Below, one piece after another: positions 45,649-55,461 of a stretch of 64,000 nucleotides of DNA. The notes below the pieces were generated by a model, which saw only the letters and a list, made by a program, of their open reading frames with translations, was not told the DNA's origin and searched no databases. Positions within the stretch are counted from its first letter, which is position 1; the number at the start of each line of letters is the position of its first letter. Position numbers and translations under genes: made by a program. Where the stretch lies: positions 372,001 to 436,000 of the forward strand of contig NZ_CP021031.1 in NCBI RefSeq assembly GCF_002117485.1, read 5' to 3'. The stretch is from Rhizobium sp. NXC14 (GTDB lineage: Bacteria; Pseudomonadota; Alphaproteobacteria; Rhizobiales; Rhizobiaceae).

Positions 45649-46961
45649 ACGGCCGTATGCAGCAGACATCGAGTTCGCGCCGTTCGCTTTCACGCTACAT
45701 GATCGGCGTTTCCGTACTTGCGCTTGCGCTGGTCGGAGGCGTCGGCGGCTGGGCGGCGACAACGGAGCTGTCTAGCGCCGTGGTCGCCGGCGGCGTCGTC
45801 GTCGTCGACGACAACGTCAAGAAGATCCAGCACCTGACCGGCGGCATCGTCGGCGAACTCCTCGTCAAGGAAGGCGATCGTGTCAAAGCCGGACAGGTTC
45901 TGATCCGTCTCGACGGCACCACTGGACGCGCCAATCTCGCAATCGTTGAAAGCACCCTCGCGCAGCTCTATGCCCGCCACGCCCGGCTCCAGGCGGAGCG
46001 CATCGGTGCTGCCTCCTTCTCAGTCGATAAGGATCTCGACCAGTTCATCTCCGGCGCGGCAGCGTCGAAGTTCATCGAAGGCGAGCAGAAGCTTTTCGCA
46101 AGCCGCAACGCGGCGCTTGCCGGCATGAAAAGCCAGCTCGGATCGAGGAAGGCGCAGCTCGCTGACGAGATCGAAGGCCTTACGGTGCAGGCGAAGGCAA
46201 ACGAGGATGGGCTCAAGCTGATCGAGGAAGAGCTGACTCGCGTCGGTTCGCTCTATAGCCGCGGACTCGTGCCGGTCCAGCAGGTTACGACGCTGAAGCG
46301 CCAGCGCGCGGAGCTCGAAGGCGAGCGGGGACAGCAAGTCGCTGCACGCGCCGCGGCCCGTGGAAAGTTGAGCGAAATCGACCTGCAAATTCTACAGCTC
46401 GATGAGGACCGGCGCACGGAGATTTCCAAGGACCTAACTGAGGCCGAGGCGAAGATCGCCGAATATGAGGAGCGCCGCACGGCCGCAATGGATCAGTTGC
46501 GCCGTCTCGACATCACGGCGCCGCTTCCCGGGCGCGTCTACCAGCTCGCTGTCCACACCATCAACGGCGTCGTCATGGCAGGGGAAACGCTGATGCTCGT
46601 CGTACCTGAGGCAGATGAGCTGACCGTGGAAGCCCGCGTAAACACTCGCGACATCGACCAGATCCGCGTTGGTCAGGCAGTCGAAATCCGCTTCAGCGCC
46701 TTCAACCAGCGCACCACGCCTGAGGTCGAGGCAGAGGTCACGACGGTCGCTCCTGATCTCGTGAGTGATCAGCGCACAGGAGCCACCTATTATCCGCTGC
46801 GGATCCGCCCCAAGCCAGAAAGTCTTGCCAAGCTCAAGGGCCTCTCACTCTACCCTGGAATGCCCGCCGAGGTCTTCCTCAAGATTGCCGACCGTACCGT
46901 CATCTCCTATCTGACGAAGCCGCTCACCGACCAGATGCGGCATGCGTTCCGGGAGGATTGA
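45645..46961 (+). CDS. prsE: Type I secretion membrane fusion protein (HlyD/PrtE family)
   Basis: A 438-residue periplasmic adaptor. One N-terminal transmembrane helix (YMIGVSVLALALVGGVGGWA) is followed by a biotinyl-lipoyl-like half-domain (IQHLTGGIVGELLVKEGDRV), a long coiled-coil (about 110-290) and the C-terminal lipoyl and beta-barrel parts (ITAPLPGRVYQLAVHTINGV, LVVPEADELTVEARVN). It links the ABC transporter to an outer-membrane TolC, which is not encoded here. Its ATGA overlap with prsD shows coupling. The stop lies five bases before an IS6-family end. Confidence 0.92.
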   Translation: MNGRMQQTSSSRRSLSRYMIGVSVLALALVGGVGGWAATTELSSAVVAGGVVVVDDNVKKIQHLTGGIVGELLVKEGDRVKAGQVLIRLDGTTGRANLAIVESTLAQLYARHARLQAERIGAASFSVDKDLDQFISGAAASKFIEGEQKLFASRNAALAGMKSQLGSRKAQLADEIEGLTVQAKANEDGLKLIEEELTRVGSLYSRGLVPVQQVTTLKRQRAELEGERGQQVAARAAARGKLSEIDLQILQLDEDRRTEISKDLTEAEAKIAEYEERRTAAMDQLRRLDITAPLPGRVYQLAVHTINGVVMAGETLMLVVPEADELTVEARVNTRDIDQIRVGQAVEIRFSAFNQRTTPEVEAEVTTVAPDLVSDQRTGATYYPLRIRPKPESLAKLKGLSLYPGMPAEVFLKIADRTVISYLTKPLTDQMRHAFRED

Positions 46962-46965
46962 ATCG

Positions 46966-47746
46966 CGCATCGTCAACTTAACGGAATGTGGAATTCGATG
47001 CGCGATGAAGGCTCATGACAGACCGTGATCCACTCTATCGCCGACATCGCTTTCCCGCTGAAGTTATTGCCCACGCCGTGTGGCTCTATTTCCGTTTCCC
47101 GCTGAGCCTGCGAGTGGTCGAGGACTCGCTGGCTGCCCCCTGGGATCATTGTCTCGCACCAGACCGTCCGGCTGCGGGCGGAGAAATTCGGCCGCACCGT
47201 TGCCAACGAGATCCGTCGTCGATCATCCGGTCGACTTGGGGACAAGTGGCATCTCGGTGAAGCCGTTGTTTCAATCCGCGGCAAGAAGCATTGGCTGGCG
47301 CGCGGTTGATCAGGACGGTTTCGTCTTGGAGGTTCTCGTACAAAGCCGCCGAATGCAAAGGCCGCCAAGCGCCTGATGGGTCAGGGACGGTCGCCGCGTG
47401 CGATGATCACCGACAAGCTGCAGTCCTACGGCGCGGCAAAGCGAGAGATCATGCGGGTAGAGCATCGCTCCCACAAAGGGATGAATAATCGGGCGGAGAA
47501 TTCACACCAACCAGTCCGGCGGCGAGAGCGGATCATGAAGCGCTTCAAGTCACATCTACAACGCTTCGTCTCCATCCATGATCCGATCGCCAACCGATTT
47601 CAAATCCCGCGCCACGACATCTCCTCGGCCACCAACGCGAACTGCGCACGGCGGCGATGAGCCTGTGGGCCAAAATTGCCCGATCATGAGAGATATCTGC
47701 GGATGGCGTCTTTCGCTGGTCTTTCATCCGTTAAGTTTACGATGCC
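46966..47746 (+). mobile_element. IS6-family element, degenerate full-length copy
   Basis: About 780 bp, the normal size for the family, with matching ends (left GCATCGTCAACTTAACGG; right, read inward, GGCATCGTAAACTTAACGG). The transposase is broken by several frameshifts, but the pieces are in order: MTDRDPLYRRHRFPAEVIAH, YFRFPLSLRVVEDSLA, HWLARG-type RAVDQDGFVLEVLVQSRR, MITDKLQSYGAAKREIM, EHRSHKGMNNRAENSHQPVR and RERIMKRFKSHLQRFVSIHD. A second end in opposite orientation lies at 41869-41986, so the nodO-exporter segment is bracketed. Confidence 0.88.
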
Positions 47747-47985
47747 ATCCGGGGCATTCTCCGCGGCTTCGGTCTCCAGGTAGAGCCGACGACACGGCGC
47801 ACTGATCCGCTGGTCGATTGAAGGTCATCCAACTTTGGAGGCGATCGCCGCGTCGCGGTCCTGCGGCAGGTGGCTGGTTGTGCGCGTGACAATGCGGGCG
47901 CCATATTGACAAGCTCCGCATGTTACTGTGCCTGCCGATCGTCCGGTGCGGTCTTCGCTAAATTGGTCAGCGGTTTATTAAGTCA
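47747..47985 (+). mobile_element. IS110-family transposase fragment
   Basis: Directly after the IS6 end, the plus strand reads GILRGFGLQVEPTTRRT and then decayed sequence with VLRQVAGCARDNA and VTVPA-like VPADRP. This follows the order of the middle of IS110-type transposases (ILRGFGLKVG, then VRxD, then LLxTVPGVG). Several frame changes and a stop are present. Nothing recognisable remains after about 47985. Confidence 0.5.
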
Positions 47986-48423
47986 CGGCCTACATTCGAT
48001 CGCTACTTCGCCCTCCCCCTCTGTCCCCGGGACCGTCAGAGGCCATTCCTTGGAAACATTGACGTGGCTTCGCCCGGAGGGCGTCCTCTCAGCAAATGGG
48101 AAATCACGAGCCAGAACCGTCAGCTTTTACCACGAGACTACCCGCTTCGGCACCGGCCGCCCCTTGACTGAAACCGCAATGCCAGCCTTGCACCGTCGAT
48201 ACTTGCCGTGGCCGCTCATGAGAGCCGGCCGGACCGTTTCAAGCCCGTCTCGACCATTGAAATTCTGGACGGCCTGATGCGGGAAGGCTTCATGCCGTTC
48301 GGTTCAAAGCAGTCGTCATGACGTGGAACCCTCTCGAGGCTGCGTATCCGGCCCGATTGACATGCAATCGCCCGGAGAGCGAGTTGGAAGCTGTAGCAGA
48401 GGAGCCGGACACGTATCGCGTGC
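47986..48423. other. Unassigned region downstream of hypE
   Basis: About 440 bp with no convincing gene on either strand. In several Rhizobium hup clusters hypX follows hypE at this place; I see no hypX sequence here. No clear terminator hairpin for the hyp operon was found by eye. Confidence 0.5.
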
Positions 48424-49476
48424 TCAGCAGATCCTTGGCAGTTGTTCACCTGACAACCAGTCGACGATCCGGTTGCCTCCGAAAGAGGTGGCCATTTGCA
48501 CAAAGCAATTCTCGTCAGCCACGACGTGGCCGATCAGTGCCGCCTCCAGACCTAAGGGATGCGCGCGCATCGCCGACAGCACCGCTTGCGCGCCCTCGCG
48601 CGCGACGACGGCGACGAGCTTGCCCTCATTGGCGACGTTTAGCGGATCGAGGCCCAAAAATTCGCAAGCCGCTACGACCTCCGGCTTGAGCGGAATTGCC
48701 TCCTCGTCGATGCGAAAGCCAGCCTTCGACTGGCTGGCGATCTCGTTCAGGGTCGCGGCGATGCCGCCACGCGTTGGATCCCGCATCAGCCGGATATGCC
48801 TCCCGCCCGCCGCGACCATCTCGGCCACGAGCCCGTGCAGCGCTGCACTGTCGGAGACGATATGCGTATCGAATTCCAGGTTCTCGCGCTTCGACATCAC
48901 GGCGACACCGTGGTCTCCGATCGAGCCGGAGAGGATGACCGCGTCGCTGGGCCGGGCCGCATCGGAACGAAAATCGAGCCCATCGGGCACCGTGCCGACA
49001 CCGGCAGTCGATATGAACACGCCATCTGCCTTACCGCGCTCGACCACCTTGGTATCGCCAGTGATGATCAGCACGCCTGCCTCGCGCGACGCCGCGCCCA
49101 TGCTGGCGGCAATACGCTCTAGATCTGCGAGCGGAAAGCCCTCTTCGATGATGAAACTCGCCGACAGATAGAGCGGCACGGCACCGGCCATGGCGATATC
49201 GTTGATCGTGCCGTGCACGGCGAGCGTGCCGATATTCCCGCCCGGAAAGAAGAGCGGCGAGACCACATAGCCGTCCGTTGTCATGACCATCCGCCCGCCC
49301 GGCACAGAAAACGCCGACTGATCGTTGCCGGCGCGCAGCCAGTCATTGTCGAAGGCCTTCAGGAAAATCCCCTTGATCAGCTGACCCATGGCGCGGCCAC
49401 CGGCGCCATGGGAGAGATCGATATGGCCATTGGCGATGTCGAGCACTGGCCCGTGAGCCTTGATCATCATGTTCAT
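48424..49476 (-). CDS. hypE: Hydrogenase maturation protein HypE
   Basis: A 350-residue ATP-binding protein of the PurM fold. It dehydrates the carbamoyl group on its C-terminal cysteine to thiocyanate, the cyanide donor for the Fe of NiFe hydrogenase. Visible signatures are IDLSHGAGGRAMGQLI near the start, MTTDGYVVSPLFFPGG, ITGDTKVVERGKADG, LMRDPTRGGIAATLNE and the essential C-terminal PRIC. The ATG at 49476 overlaps the hypD stop (ATGA) and has GGGAGGG before it. It is the last gene of the cluster. Confidence 0.97.
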   Translation of the reverse strand: MNMMIKAHGPVLDIANGHIDLSHGAGGRAMGQLIKGIFLKAFDNDWLRAGNDQSAFSVPGGRMVMTTDGYVVSPLFFPGGNIGTLAVHGTINDIAMAGAVPLYLSASFIIEEGFPLADLERIAASMGAASREAGVLIITGDTKVVERGKADGVFISTAGVGTVPDGLDFRSDAARPSDAVILSGSIGDHGVAVMSKRENLEFDTHIVSDSAALHGLVAEMVAAGGRHIRLMRDPTRGGIAATLNEIASQSKAGFRIDEEAIPLKPEVVAACEFLGLDPLNVANEGKLVAVVAREGAQAVLSAMRAHPLGLEAALIGHVVADENCFVQMATSFGGNRIVDWLSGEQLPRIC

Positions 49477-50630
49477 GCGGCTGCCCTCCCCGCACCCGCC
49501 TGCCGCGCCTTTTCGCGGAAGCGGCCATAGGTCCAGTGCGCCGCACAGGCTCCTTCCGACGACACCATGCAGGAGCCCGTTGGCGTGTCCGGCGTGCAGA
49601 CTATGCCGAAGAGCCTGCAATCTGCCGGTTGCTTGACGCCGCGCAGGATAGCGCCACATTCGCAGGCCGAATTGTCCTTCGCGTTCGGGATCACCATCGC
49701 GAAGCGCTTTTCCGCGTCATAGCTTGCATATTGCGGCCTGAGCCTGAGCGCGCCATAGGGCACTTCGCCGAGCCCGCGCCATTCGAAGCTCTCACGAAGT
49801 TCGAAGAAATTTCCGATTTCGGCCTGAGCCTTTTCGTTCCCGAACGGGGTCACCGCCCGGATATACTGGTTTTCCACCTCATGGCGGCCATCATTGACCT
49901 GGCGCACGAGCATCAGGATCGCCTGGATGACGTCGAGGGGTTCGAAGCCCGCCACGACCACCGGCTTCTGGAAACCCTCCGCGACGAATTCATAAGGCCT
50001 GGTGCCGATCACGGCAGAAACGTGGGCCGGCCCGATAAAGCCATCGATCTTGATCGTGCCGAGCTTGCGGATGTCGGGGCTCTCCAGGACGTTCTGGATG
50101 GCCGGCGGCGTCAGCACGTGATTACAGAAGATCGAGAAATTGCCAAGGCCGTTTGCGATCGCCGCCTTGAGCGCCAGCGCCGTCGGCGGTGTCGTGGTCT
50201 CGAAGCCGATGGCGAAGAACACAACCTCACGTTCCGGCTCGGCCTGCGCGATCTGGAGCGCGTCGAGCGTCGAATAGACCATGCGGATGTCGGCGCCGGC
50301 CGCCTTGGTCTTAAGCAGGCTCGATCCATTCGAGCCCGGCACCCGCATCACGTCGCCATAGGTGCAGAGCGTTATCTCGGGCCGCATGGCAAGCGCGATC
50401 GCCGCATCGATGCGGCCGATCGGCAGTACGCAGACGGGGCAGCCGGGCCCATGGATCATCGTCACATTCGGCGGCAGCAGGTCCTCGAGGCCGTAGCGGG
50501 AAATGGCATGGGTGTGGCCGCCACAGAACTCCATCAAATGATAGGAGCGTGCGGGATCGGCACGGGCGGCGATCTGCCGGGCAACGTCCCTGGCGAGCCT
50601 GCCATCGCGGTATTCGTCGATATATTTCAT
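49473..50630 (-). CDS. hypD: Hydrogenase maturation protein HypD
   Basis: A 385-residue iron-sulfur scaffold that, with HypC, carries the Fe(CN)2CO unit. Conserved cysteine segments are present: MEFCGGHTHAISRYG, MIHGPGCPVCVLP, and near the C-terminus NSACECGAILRGVKQP, CRLFGIVCTPDTPTGSCMVS. Length is normal for the family. It overlaps hypC by four bases upstream and hypE by four bases downstream. Confidence 0.97.
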   Translation of the reverse strand: MKYIDEYRDGRLARDVARQIAARADPARSYHLMEFCGGHTHAISRYGLEDLLPPNVTMIHGPGCPVCVLPIGRIDAAIALAMRPEITLCTYGDVMRVPGSNGSSLLKTKAAGADIRMVYSTLDALQIAQAEPEREVVFFAIGFETTTPPTALALKAAIANGLGNFSIFCNHVLTPPAIQNVLESPDIRKLGTIKIDGFIGPAHVSAVIGTRPYEFVAEGFQKPVVVAGFEPLDVIQAILMLVRQVNDGRHEVENQYIRAVTPFGNEKAQAEIGNFFELRESFEWRGLGEVPYGALRLRPQYASYDAEKRFAMVIPNAKDNSACECGAILRGVKQPADCRLFGIVCTPDTPTGSCMVSSEGACAAHWTYGRFREKARQAGAGRAAA

Positions 50631-50854
50631 GGCGCATCTCCTATGGCCGCTTGGCGGATCAGGGCCAGCGTCCTCTCCGCCTCATTGCGGTCGATCCTGG
50701 CGAGCGCATAGCCGACATGAAGCACGACGTAGTCGCCGGCCTCGATGTCATCGACGAGCGCCGTCGAGACGATTTTCGAGACGCCGTCGAGCGTGACCTT
50801 CGCCATGCCGCCGGGCAGTACTTCCTTGACCTGGACCGGTATGGCTAGGCACAT
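50627..50854 (-). CDS. hypC: Hydrogenase maturation chaperone HypC
   Basis: A 75-residue chaperone starting MCLAIPVQVKEV, with the essential Cys2, and carrying GDYVVLHVGYALARID, the family signature. It binds HypD and the large-subunit precursor during Fe-ligand transfer. Its start overlaps the end of hypF by 10 bp, and its stop overlaps hypD by four. Confidence 0.97.
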   Translation of the reverse strand: MCLAIPVQVKEVLPGGMAKVTLDGVSKIVSTALVDDIEAGDYVVLHVGYALARIDRNEAERTLALIRQAAIGDAP

Positions 50855-53121
50855 GTCAGGCTCTCTCCGCTGAATGCATTTTCATTCATGACGACATGCC
50901 GTGCATAGGCCACCTGCCCGAGGGCGATGCCACCGTCATTGGCAGGTGCAAGACGCGGCAGATAGGCCTCGAGACCTCGCGCGCGAAGCGCCTGCAAAAG
51001 ACCGGCCGCAAGCACCCGGTTCACCATGCACCCTCCGCTAAGCGCGATCTGTCGGCTGCCGACCCGGGCTGCGCCGCCGGCCGCCCAGTCGGCAAGACCC
51101 GCAATGAGCGTGCCGTGAAACAGATCGGCAGCTTCGGTGCCGCCAAGACCCTGTTCGGCAAGGCAGCGGATGAGCGGCAGGAAGTCAAGTTTGCCATTGG
51201 TGATCGAGTATCCGTCAGGAAGGCACTGCGGCGTGTGGACCAGCGCCTCAAACTCCATCGCGGTCTGCCCCTCGTAACCTTGGGTCAGGCCGATGCCCGC
51301 TATCGCTGCCGCGCCGTCGAAGAGGCGGCCGAGACTGGTGGTGCCGGATGGCCGCATGCCGCGGTCGAACATTGTCGTAAGTTGCACCACGCCTGGATGG
51401 TCTGGCCAGAGCCGCGGCACGAGGTCAATGCGTCCGGCTGCCCGAAGCGCCGCGACGGCCATGCGCCAAGGTTCGCGCGCCGCACGGTCACCGCCGGGCA
51501 GTGGCAAAGGGACGAGCGATCCCGCGCGAAGCCAGCAATGGCCGTGGAGCGCCAGCATCTCGCCGCCCCAGCCCGTCCCGTCGCTGCCGAAGCCGTGGCC
51601 GTCCAGCGCAAGTCCGAGCACCGGCCCTCGAAGGCGATGCTCGGCCGTCACTGCCGCGACATGGGCAAGATGATGCTGGACCGGCACGACGGGCAGGCTC
51701 AAGCCCTCCGCCATCCGGACTGAGCGGAAGTCCGGATGGCAGTCACAGGCGGCGTATTCCGGCTTGACGTCGAGGGTCGAACAGAGATGACTGATCACCT
51801 CACGTTGGAAACGGATCGCTTCGGCATTGTCGAGGCCGCCGACATGCTGGGAGAGAAATGCCTCGCGGCCGCGCGTGACGCAGACGGTGTTCTTGAGATC
51901 TGCGCCGGTCCCGATCACCGATGGGCCGTCCGCACCGAGATCGATAGGCTCCGGCACGAAACCGCGAGCGCGGCGGATGAACGCGGGCACGCCGTCGATC
52001 ACCTGCATGATGGAATCGTCTGCACGGATGGTGATGTCACGGTCGTGGGTGACGATCAGATCGGCAATCTCGCCGAGGCGGCGCTCGGCATCGGCATTGT
52101 CAGCGATCAGCGGCTCTTCGCTCGGATTGGCGCTCGTCGCAACCAACGCCGGGGGACCGTGCGATGCGGGCGTCACAAGTGCGTCGAACAGCAGGTGATG
52201 GACCGGGGCATAGGCGAGCATGATGCCGATCCGGGCGAGATTGGGCGCGATGAGATCGAAGGATTGGCCAGCCAGCGGCTCAACCAGAACGATCGGAGCG
52301 GCGGCTGACATCAGCAACGCTTCTTCGGTTGCAGTAAGCCGGGCGAGCCGACGTGCTGCTTCGATGTCGCGCACCATAACGGCGAAAGGCTTCTGGTGGC
52401 GCGACTTGCGCAACCGGAGAAGACCGATTGCAGCATTGTTGCGGGCATCGCAGAGCAAATGGAACCCGCCAATGCCCTTGAGCGCAACGATCTTGCCGCT
52501 TGCGAGCCTGGCTGCCACTTCGGCCACCGGATGGCTGAGCTTCGGGCCGCAATCGGAACAGGCAACCGGTTCGGCATGGAAGCGCCGGTTCTCAGGATCG
52601 ACATAGTCGGCCGCGCAGGCGCGACACATCAGAAAGGACGCCATCGATGTCTTTGCCCGATCATAGGGCAGCGTGCGGGTAATGGTGAGGCGCGGGCCGC
52701 AATGGGTACAGTTGACGAAGGGATAGCCGAAGAAGCGACTTGCCGGATCCCTCAATTCCCGGCTGCATTCGTCGCAGGTCGCGGCGTCGGCGCCGATCCT
52801 GGTCGCAGTCGCGCCGCCCAGACTCTTGAGGATCTCGAACAGCGCGCCGCCGGTCGGCACGAGTTCCACTACATCGATCGAGTCGATGCGGGCGAGCGGC
52901 GGTGCCTGGGTCCTGATTGCCTGGGCAAAGCCGTTCACATCCGCACCCTCGATCTCAACCAAGACGCCGGCGCCGTCGTTCAACACGAAGCCGGTAAGCC
53001 CCATTTCCCGAGCGAGCCGGTAAGCGAAAGGTCGGAAGCCGACGCCCTGCACGGTGCCACGCACTCGCAGCCTCAGCCGTCGGACGGACTTTTCGATCTG
53101 TCGTGTGAGCGCCGGCGCCAT
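50845..53121 (-). CDS. hypF: Carbamoyltransferase HypF
   Basis: A 758-residue maturation enzyme that makes carbamoyl-AMP from carbamoyl phosphate and passes the carbamoyl to HypE. Domains in order: acylphosphatase (VRGTVQGVGFRPFAYRLARE, residues about 20-100), two zinc fingers (CDECSRELRDP, CTHCGPRLTIT, CRACAADYVDP and CSDCGPKLSHP), a YrdC-like domain (IVALKGIGGFHLLCDARNN), and a Kae1-like C-terminal domain (VQHHLAHVAAVTAEH, LALDGHGFGSDGTGWGG, LSGGCMVNRVLA). Length is complete. It begins four bases after the hypB stop. Confidence 0.97.
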   Translation of the reverse strand: MAPALTRQIEKSVRRLRLRVRGTVQGVGFRPFAYRLAREMGLTGFVLNDGAGVLVEIEGADVNGFAQAIRTQAPPLARIDSIDVVELVPTGGALFEILKSLGGATATRIGADAATCDECSRELRDPASRFFGYPFVNCTHCGPRLTITRTLPYDRAKTSMASFLMCRACAADYVDPENRRFHAEPVACSDCGPKLSHPVAEVAARLASGKIVALKGIGGFHLLCDARNNAAIGLLRLRKSRHQKPFAVMVRDIEAARRLARLTATEEALLMSAAAPIVLVEPLAGQSFDLIAPNLARIGIMLAYAPVHHLLFDALVTPASHGPPALVATSANPSEEPLIADNADAERRLGEIADLIVTHDRDITIRADDSIMQVIDGVPAFIRRARGFVPEPIDLGADGPSVIGTGADLKNTVCVTRGREAFLSQHVGGLDNAEAIRFQREVISHLCSTLDVKPEYAACDCHPDFRSVRMAEGLSLPVVPVQHHLAHVAAVTAEHRLRGPVLGLALDGHGFGSDGTGWGGEMLALHGHCWLRAGSLVPLPLPGGDRAAREPWRMAVAALRAAGRIDLVPRLWPDHPGVVQLTTMFDRGMRPSGTTSLGRLFDGAAAIAGIGLTQGYEGQTAMEFEALVHTPQCLPDGYSITNGKLDFLPLIRCLAEQGLGGTEAADLFHGTLIAGLADWAAGGAARVGSRQIALSGGCMVNRVLAAGLLQALRARGLEAYLPRLAPANDGGIALGQVAYARHVVMNENAFSGESLTCA

Positions 53122-53125
53122 TGGT

Positions 53126-54016
53126 TCACGCCACCTTCGCCCGCGCGGCCCAGCGGGCGGCGGCTGCTTCGAGCCAGGCGTAGAACGCCTCGATGCCCTC
53201 GCCCGTAAGGGCTGAGACAGTGAGCGTCAGAAGACTCGGATTGACGCGCAGCGCGTTGGCGATGCAGAGCCCGACGTTGAAATCGAGATACGGCAGAAGA
53301 TCGGCCTTGTTGATGATCATCAGGTCGGCGGCAGCAAACATGTCCGGATATTTGAGCGGCTTGTCCTCGCCCTCGGTGACCGAGAGCACCACGACCTTGT
53401 GTGCCTCGCCGAGATCGAAGGCGGCGGGACAGACGAGATTGCCGACATTTTCGATGAACAGTGCCGAGCCTGGCTCCGGCATGAGATCCTCTACTGCGTG
53501 ACCGACCATGTGGGCGTCGAGATGGCAGCCCTTACCGGTGTTGATCTGGATCGCCTTGGCGCCGGTCTCGCGGATTCGGGCCGCGTCGTTCGACGTCTGC
53601 TGATCGCCCTCGATAACCGAGATCACGAGGCGTTCCTTCATGTCGCTGATTGTCCGGACCAGAATGCTGGTCTTACCCGAACCAGGGCTGGAGACGAAGT
53701 TCAGCGCGAAGATGCGCTGATGTTCCAGGTAGCGCCTGTTCTCCTCGGCGTAGGCGTCGTTTTTACACAGGATGTCGTTTTCGACCTGGATGATCCGTTC
53801 CCGGCTCATGCCAGGCACATGCACCCCAGCGATGCCGCGGCCGCAATGGATATTACCGCCATCGCCGTGATGGTGATCGCACTCACCGCCGTAACGATGG
53901 GCGTGATGGTGCTCGTGGTCATGGCTATGCCCATCGGCATCCCTATTGCTAAGGCTGCCTTTTTCCTGCTTGCGACCTTCGATCGCCGACGTCGCGCAGC
54001 CGCATACTGTGCACAT
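53126..54016 (-). CDS. hypB: Nickel-inserting GTPase HypB
   Basis: A 296-residue GTPase that works with HypA to insert nickel into the large subunit. The N-terminus has the high-affinity nickel motif MCTVCGC and a histidine-rich stretch ([15 protein letters not shown], then [10 protein letters not shown]) that can store nickel. The GTPase core has the P-loop [16 protein letters not shown], and [12 protein letters not shown] carries the guanine-specificity motif. It starts one base after the hypA stop. Confidence 0.97.
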   Translation of the reverse strand: MCTVCGCATSAIEGRKQEKGSLSNRDADGHSHDHEHHHAHRYGGECDHHHGDGGNIHCGRGIAGVHVPGMSRERIIQVENDILCKNDAYAEENRRYLEHQRIFALNFVSSPGSGKTSILVRTISDMKERLVISVIEGDQQTSNDAARIRETGAKAIQINTGKGCHLDAHMVGHAVEDLMPEPGSALFIENVGNLVCPAAFDLGEAHKVVVLSVTEGEDKPLKYPDMFAAADLMIINKADLLPYLDFNVGLCIANALRVNPSLLTLTVSALTGEGIEAFYAWLEAAAARWAARAKVA

Positions 54017-54017
54017 A

Positions 54018-54359
54018 TCAGATCACCTCCATATCCTTGATTTTCAATTCGTCGCCTGCCGTCATCTGGACGCGATGCCGGCCGCAGTCAGGGCAGGCGC
54101 CGAACCGCTTTTCCAGTTTCACTGTCTTGCCGCAATCGACGCACCAGCCCTCGCCCTCCACACGGTTGATTTCCAGTGCTGCGCCATCGGCGATCGTGCC
54201 ACGCCGAACAGCCTCGTAGCAGAAGAGCAGCGCTTCCGGGTCGACATGGCTGAGAACGCCGATGTCGAGGCGCACCGACGTGACCCGCATCACGCCATTC
54301 TGCCGCGCAGTTTCGCAGACGATCTCGATGACGCTTTCCATCAATGACATTTCATGCAT
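54018..54359 (-). CDS. hypA: Nickel metallochaperone HypA
   Basis: A 113-residue protein. The start [14 protein letters not shown] supplies the nickel-binding Met-His-Glu, and the zinc site has two CxxC pairs ([22 protein letters not shown]). It hands nickel to the hydrogenase large subunit together with HypB. An open extension upstream to 54413 lies inside hupK and does not fit the family. The start overlaps the hupK stop by eight bases. Confidence 0.97.
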   Translation of the reverse strand: MHEMSLMESVIEIVCETARQNGVMRVTSVRLDIGVLSHVDPEALLFCYEAVRRGTIADGAALEINRVEGEGWCVDCGKTVKLEKRFGACPDCGRHRVQMTAGDELKIKDMEVI

Positions 54360-55461
54360 GCGCGTCCTCCCGGACATCGATCTTGTAGGCCAGGCAGGGA
54401 TCGAAGAGCGCAACGAGCCGCGAGACCGACCGGACGGCCGCCTCGTCTAGTCCGATCCGCGACGAGACAAGGGTATCGACGAAAGGCCCGGCAGGATGAA
54501 AATTCCATTCCGTCGGGGCAATGATGCGATAGGCCGTAAGCCGGCCATCGGCACCGATCTCGGCCTGGTGATAGAGGCGCCCCCGGGCGCACTCCACCGC
54601 GCCATAGCCGCCGCGGGCCGCCGGGCCGCCCCGGGCGAGCGAGGCCCAGTCGTATTCGCCTGTCCGTGCAAGCGTGATGAGTTGCCAGAGGCAGGACCGG
54701 ATATCTCTGATCCGGACGAGGAGGCGATCCACGAGATGAGAAGCAGCCCCGGAGGGCTCTGCCGCCAGTCGAGCATAAGCGCCGGTCTCGGCGACGCGGT
54801 TGAAAAGATATGGCTGAGCCGCATAATCTGGCTCGTCGCAAAGCCGGGCCATCACTTCGGCGTCGTCCCGGGCAGTCAGTGGGTCGGGTGAACGGCCAGT
54901 GAACATCTGATCGGCGGCCGCCTCCCGCATGATCGCCTCGCATACCGTTCCAGGCAGGGGAGTGCTGCCGTCTTGCGCAACGCCGAGGCCGGACGCCGCC
55001 GCCTGCAGCCGCGCGGCCGCCGCCGCCAGATTAGCCCGCCCGATCGTGCCGTCCTTAGCCTCGGCGATGACGGCCCGAGAGGCAGCGAGCGCGTCGCGCA
55101 GGTGCTTGCCGGCTGCGGTCGCGAGCGACATCGGCAGCGGCGACGGCCATTGGAGTACGAGTGCACGCAGGGCCTCGAAGATCCGTTCCGCGAGCACGCC
55201 GGCGCTGGCGCCTGCTTGCTCGTCCGCGTCCATCGACAGGTCGGCGGCGTTAAGGACGGCGAGGCGCGACGCGATCGATTGCGCAAACCCGCAAAGCGTG
55301 AACACCTGGCCGGCAAGCGCCGGGACCCTATCGGTCTGCTGTCCGATGAACATTCGCGTCACCCCGTGCGGGCGGCTTGCCTTCACCGCAACGGAAGAGA
55401 CAACGGCGCGCGCAACTGTCACGTCGATGCTGATCGCGCCTGCGCCGACAAAGACCGTCAT
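54352..55461 (-). CDS. hupK: Hydrogenase accessory protein HupK
   Basis: A 369-residue homologue-like relative of the hydrogenase large subunit (HupK/HoxV), thought to act as a scaffold for Fe-cofactor assembly in oxygen-tolerant uptake hydrogenases. The C-terminal [13 protein letters not shown] mimics the DPCxxC motif of the large subunit but has Tyr in place of the second Cys and lacks the final His. [16 protein letters not shown] also resembles the large subunit. Its start overlaps the rubredoxin-HupJ gene (ATGA). Confidence 0.93.
   Translation of the reverse strand: MTVFVGAGAISIDVTVARAVVSSVAVKASRPHGVTRMFIGQQTDRVPALAGQVFTLCGFAQSIASRLAVLNAADLSMDADEQAGASAGVLAERIFEALRALVLQWPSPLPMSLATAAGKHLRDALAASRAVIAEAKDGTIGRANLAAAAARLQAAASGLGVAQDGSTPLPGTVCEAIMREAAADQMFTGRSPDPLTARDDAEVMARLCDEPDYAAQPYLFNRVAETGAYARLAAEPSGAASHLVDRLLVRIRDIRSCLWQLITLARTGEYDWASLARGGPAARGGYGAVECARGRLYHQAEIGADGRLTAYRIIAPTEWNFHPAGPFVDTLVSSRIGLDEAAVRSVSRLVALFDPCLAYKIDVREDAHA

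Noticed and set aside
41869..47746. Functional composite transposon carrying nodO
   Set aside because: The right IS6-family transposase is broken by frameshifts and the left copy is only an end fragment, so present-day mobility by its own means is unlikely; only past transfer is argued.
54018..54050. FNR/FixK-type box in hypA before hypB
   Set aside because: The sequence TTGA-AAA-TCAA near the hypA end has only three bases between halves, whereas FixK/FnrN sites have a spacing of six between TTGA and TCAA.
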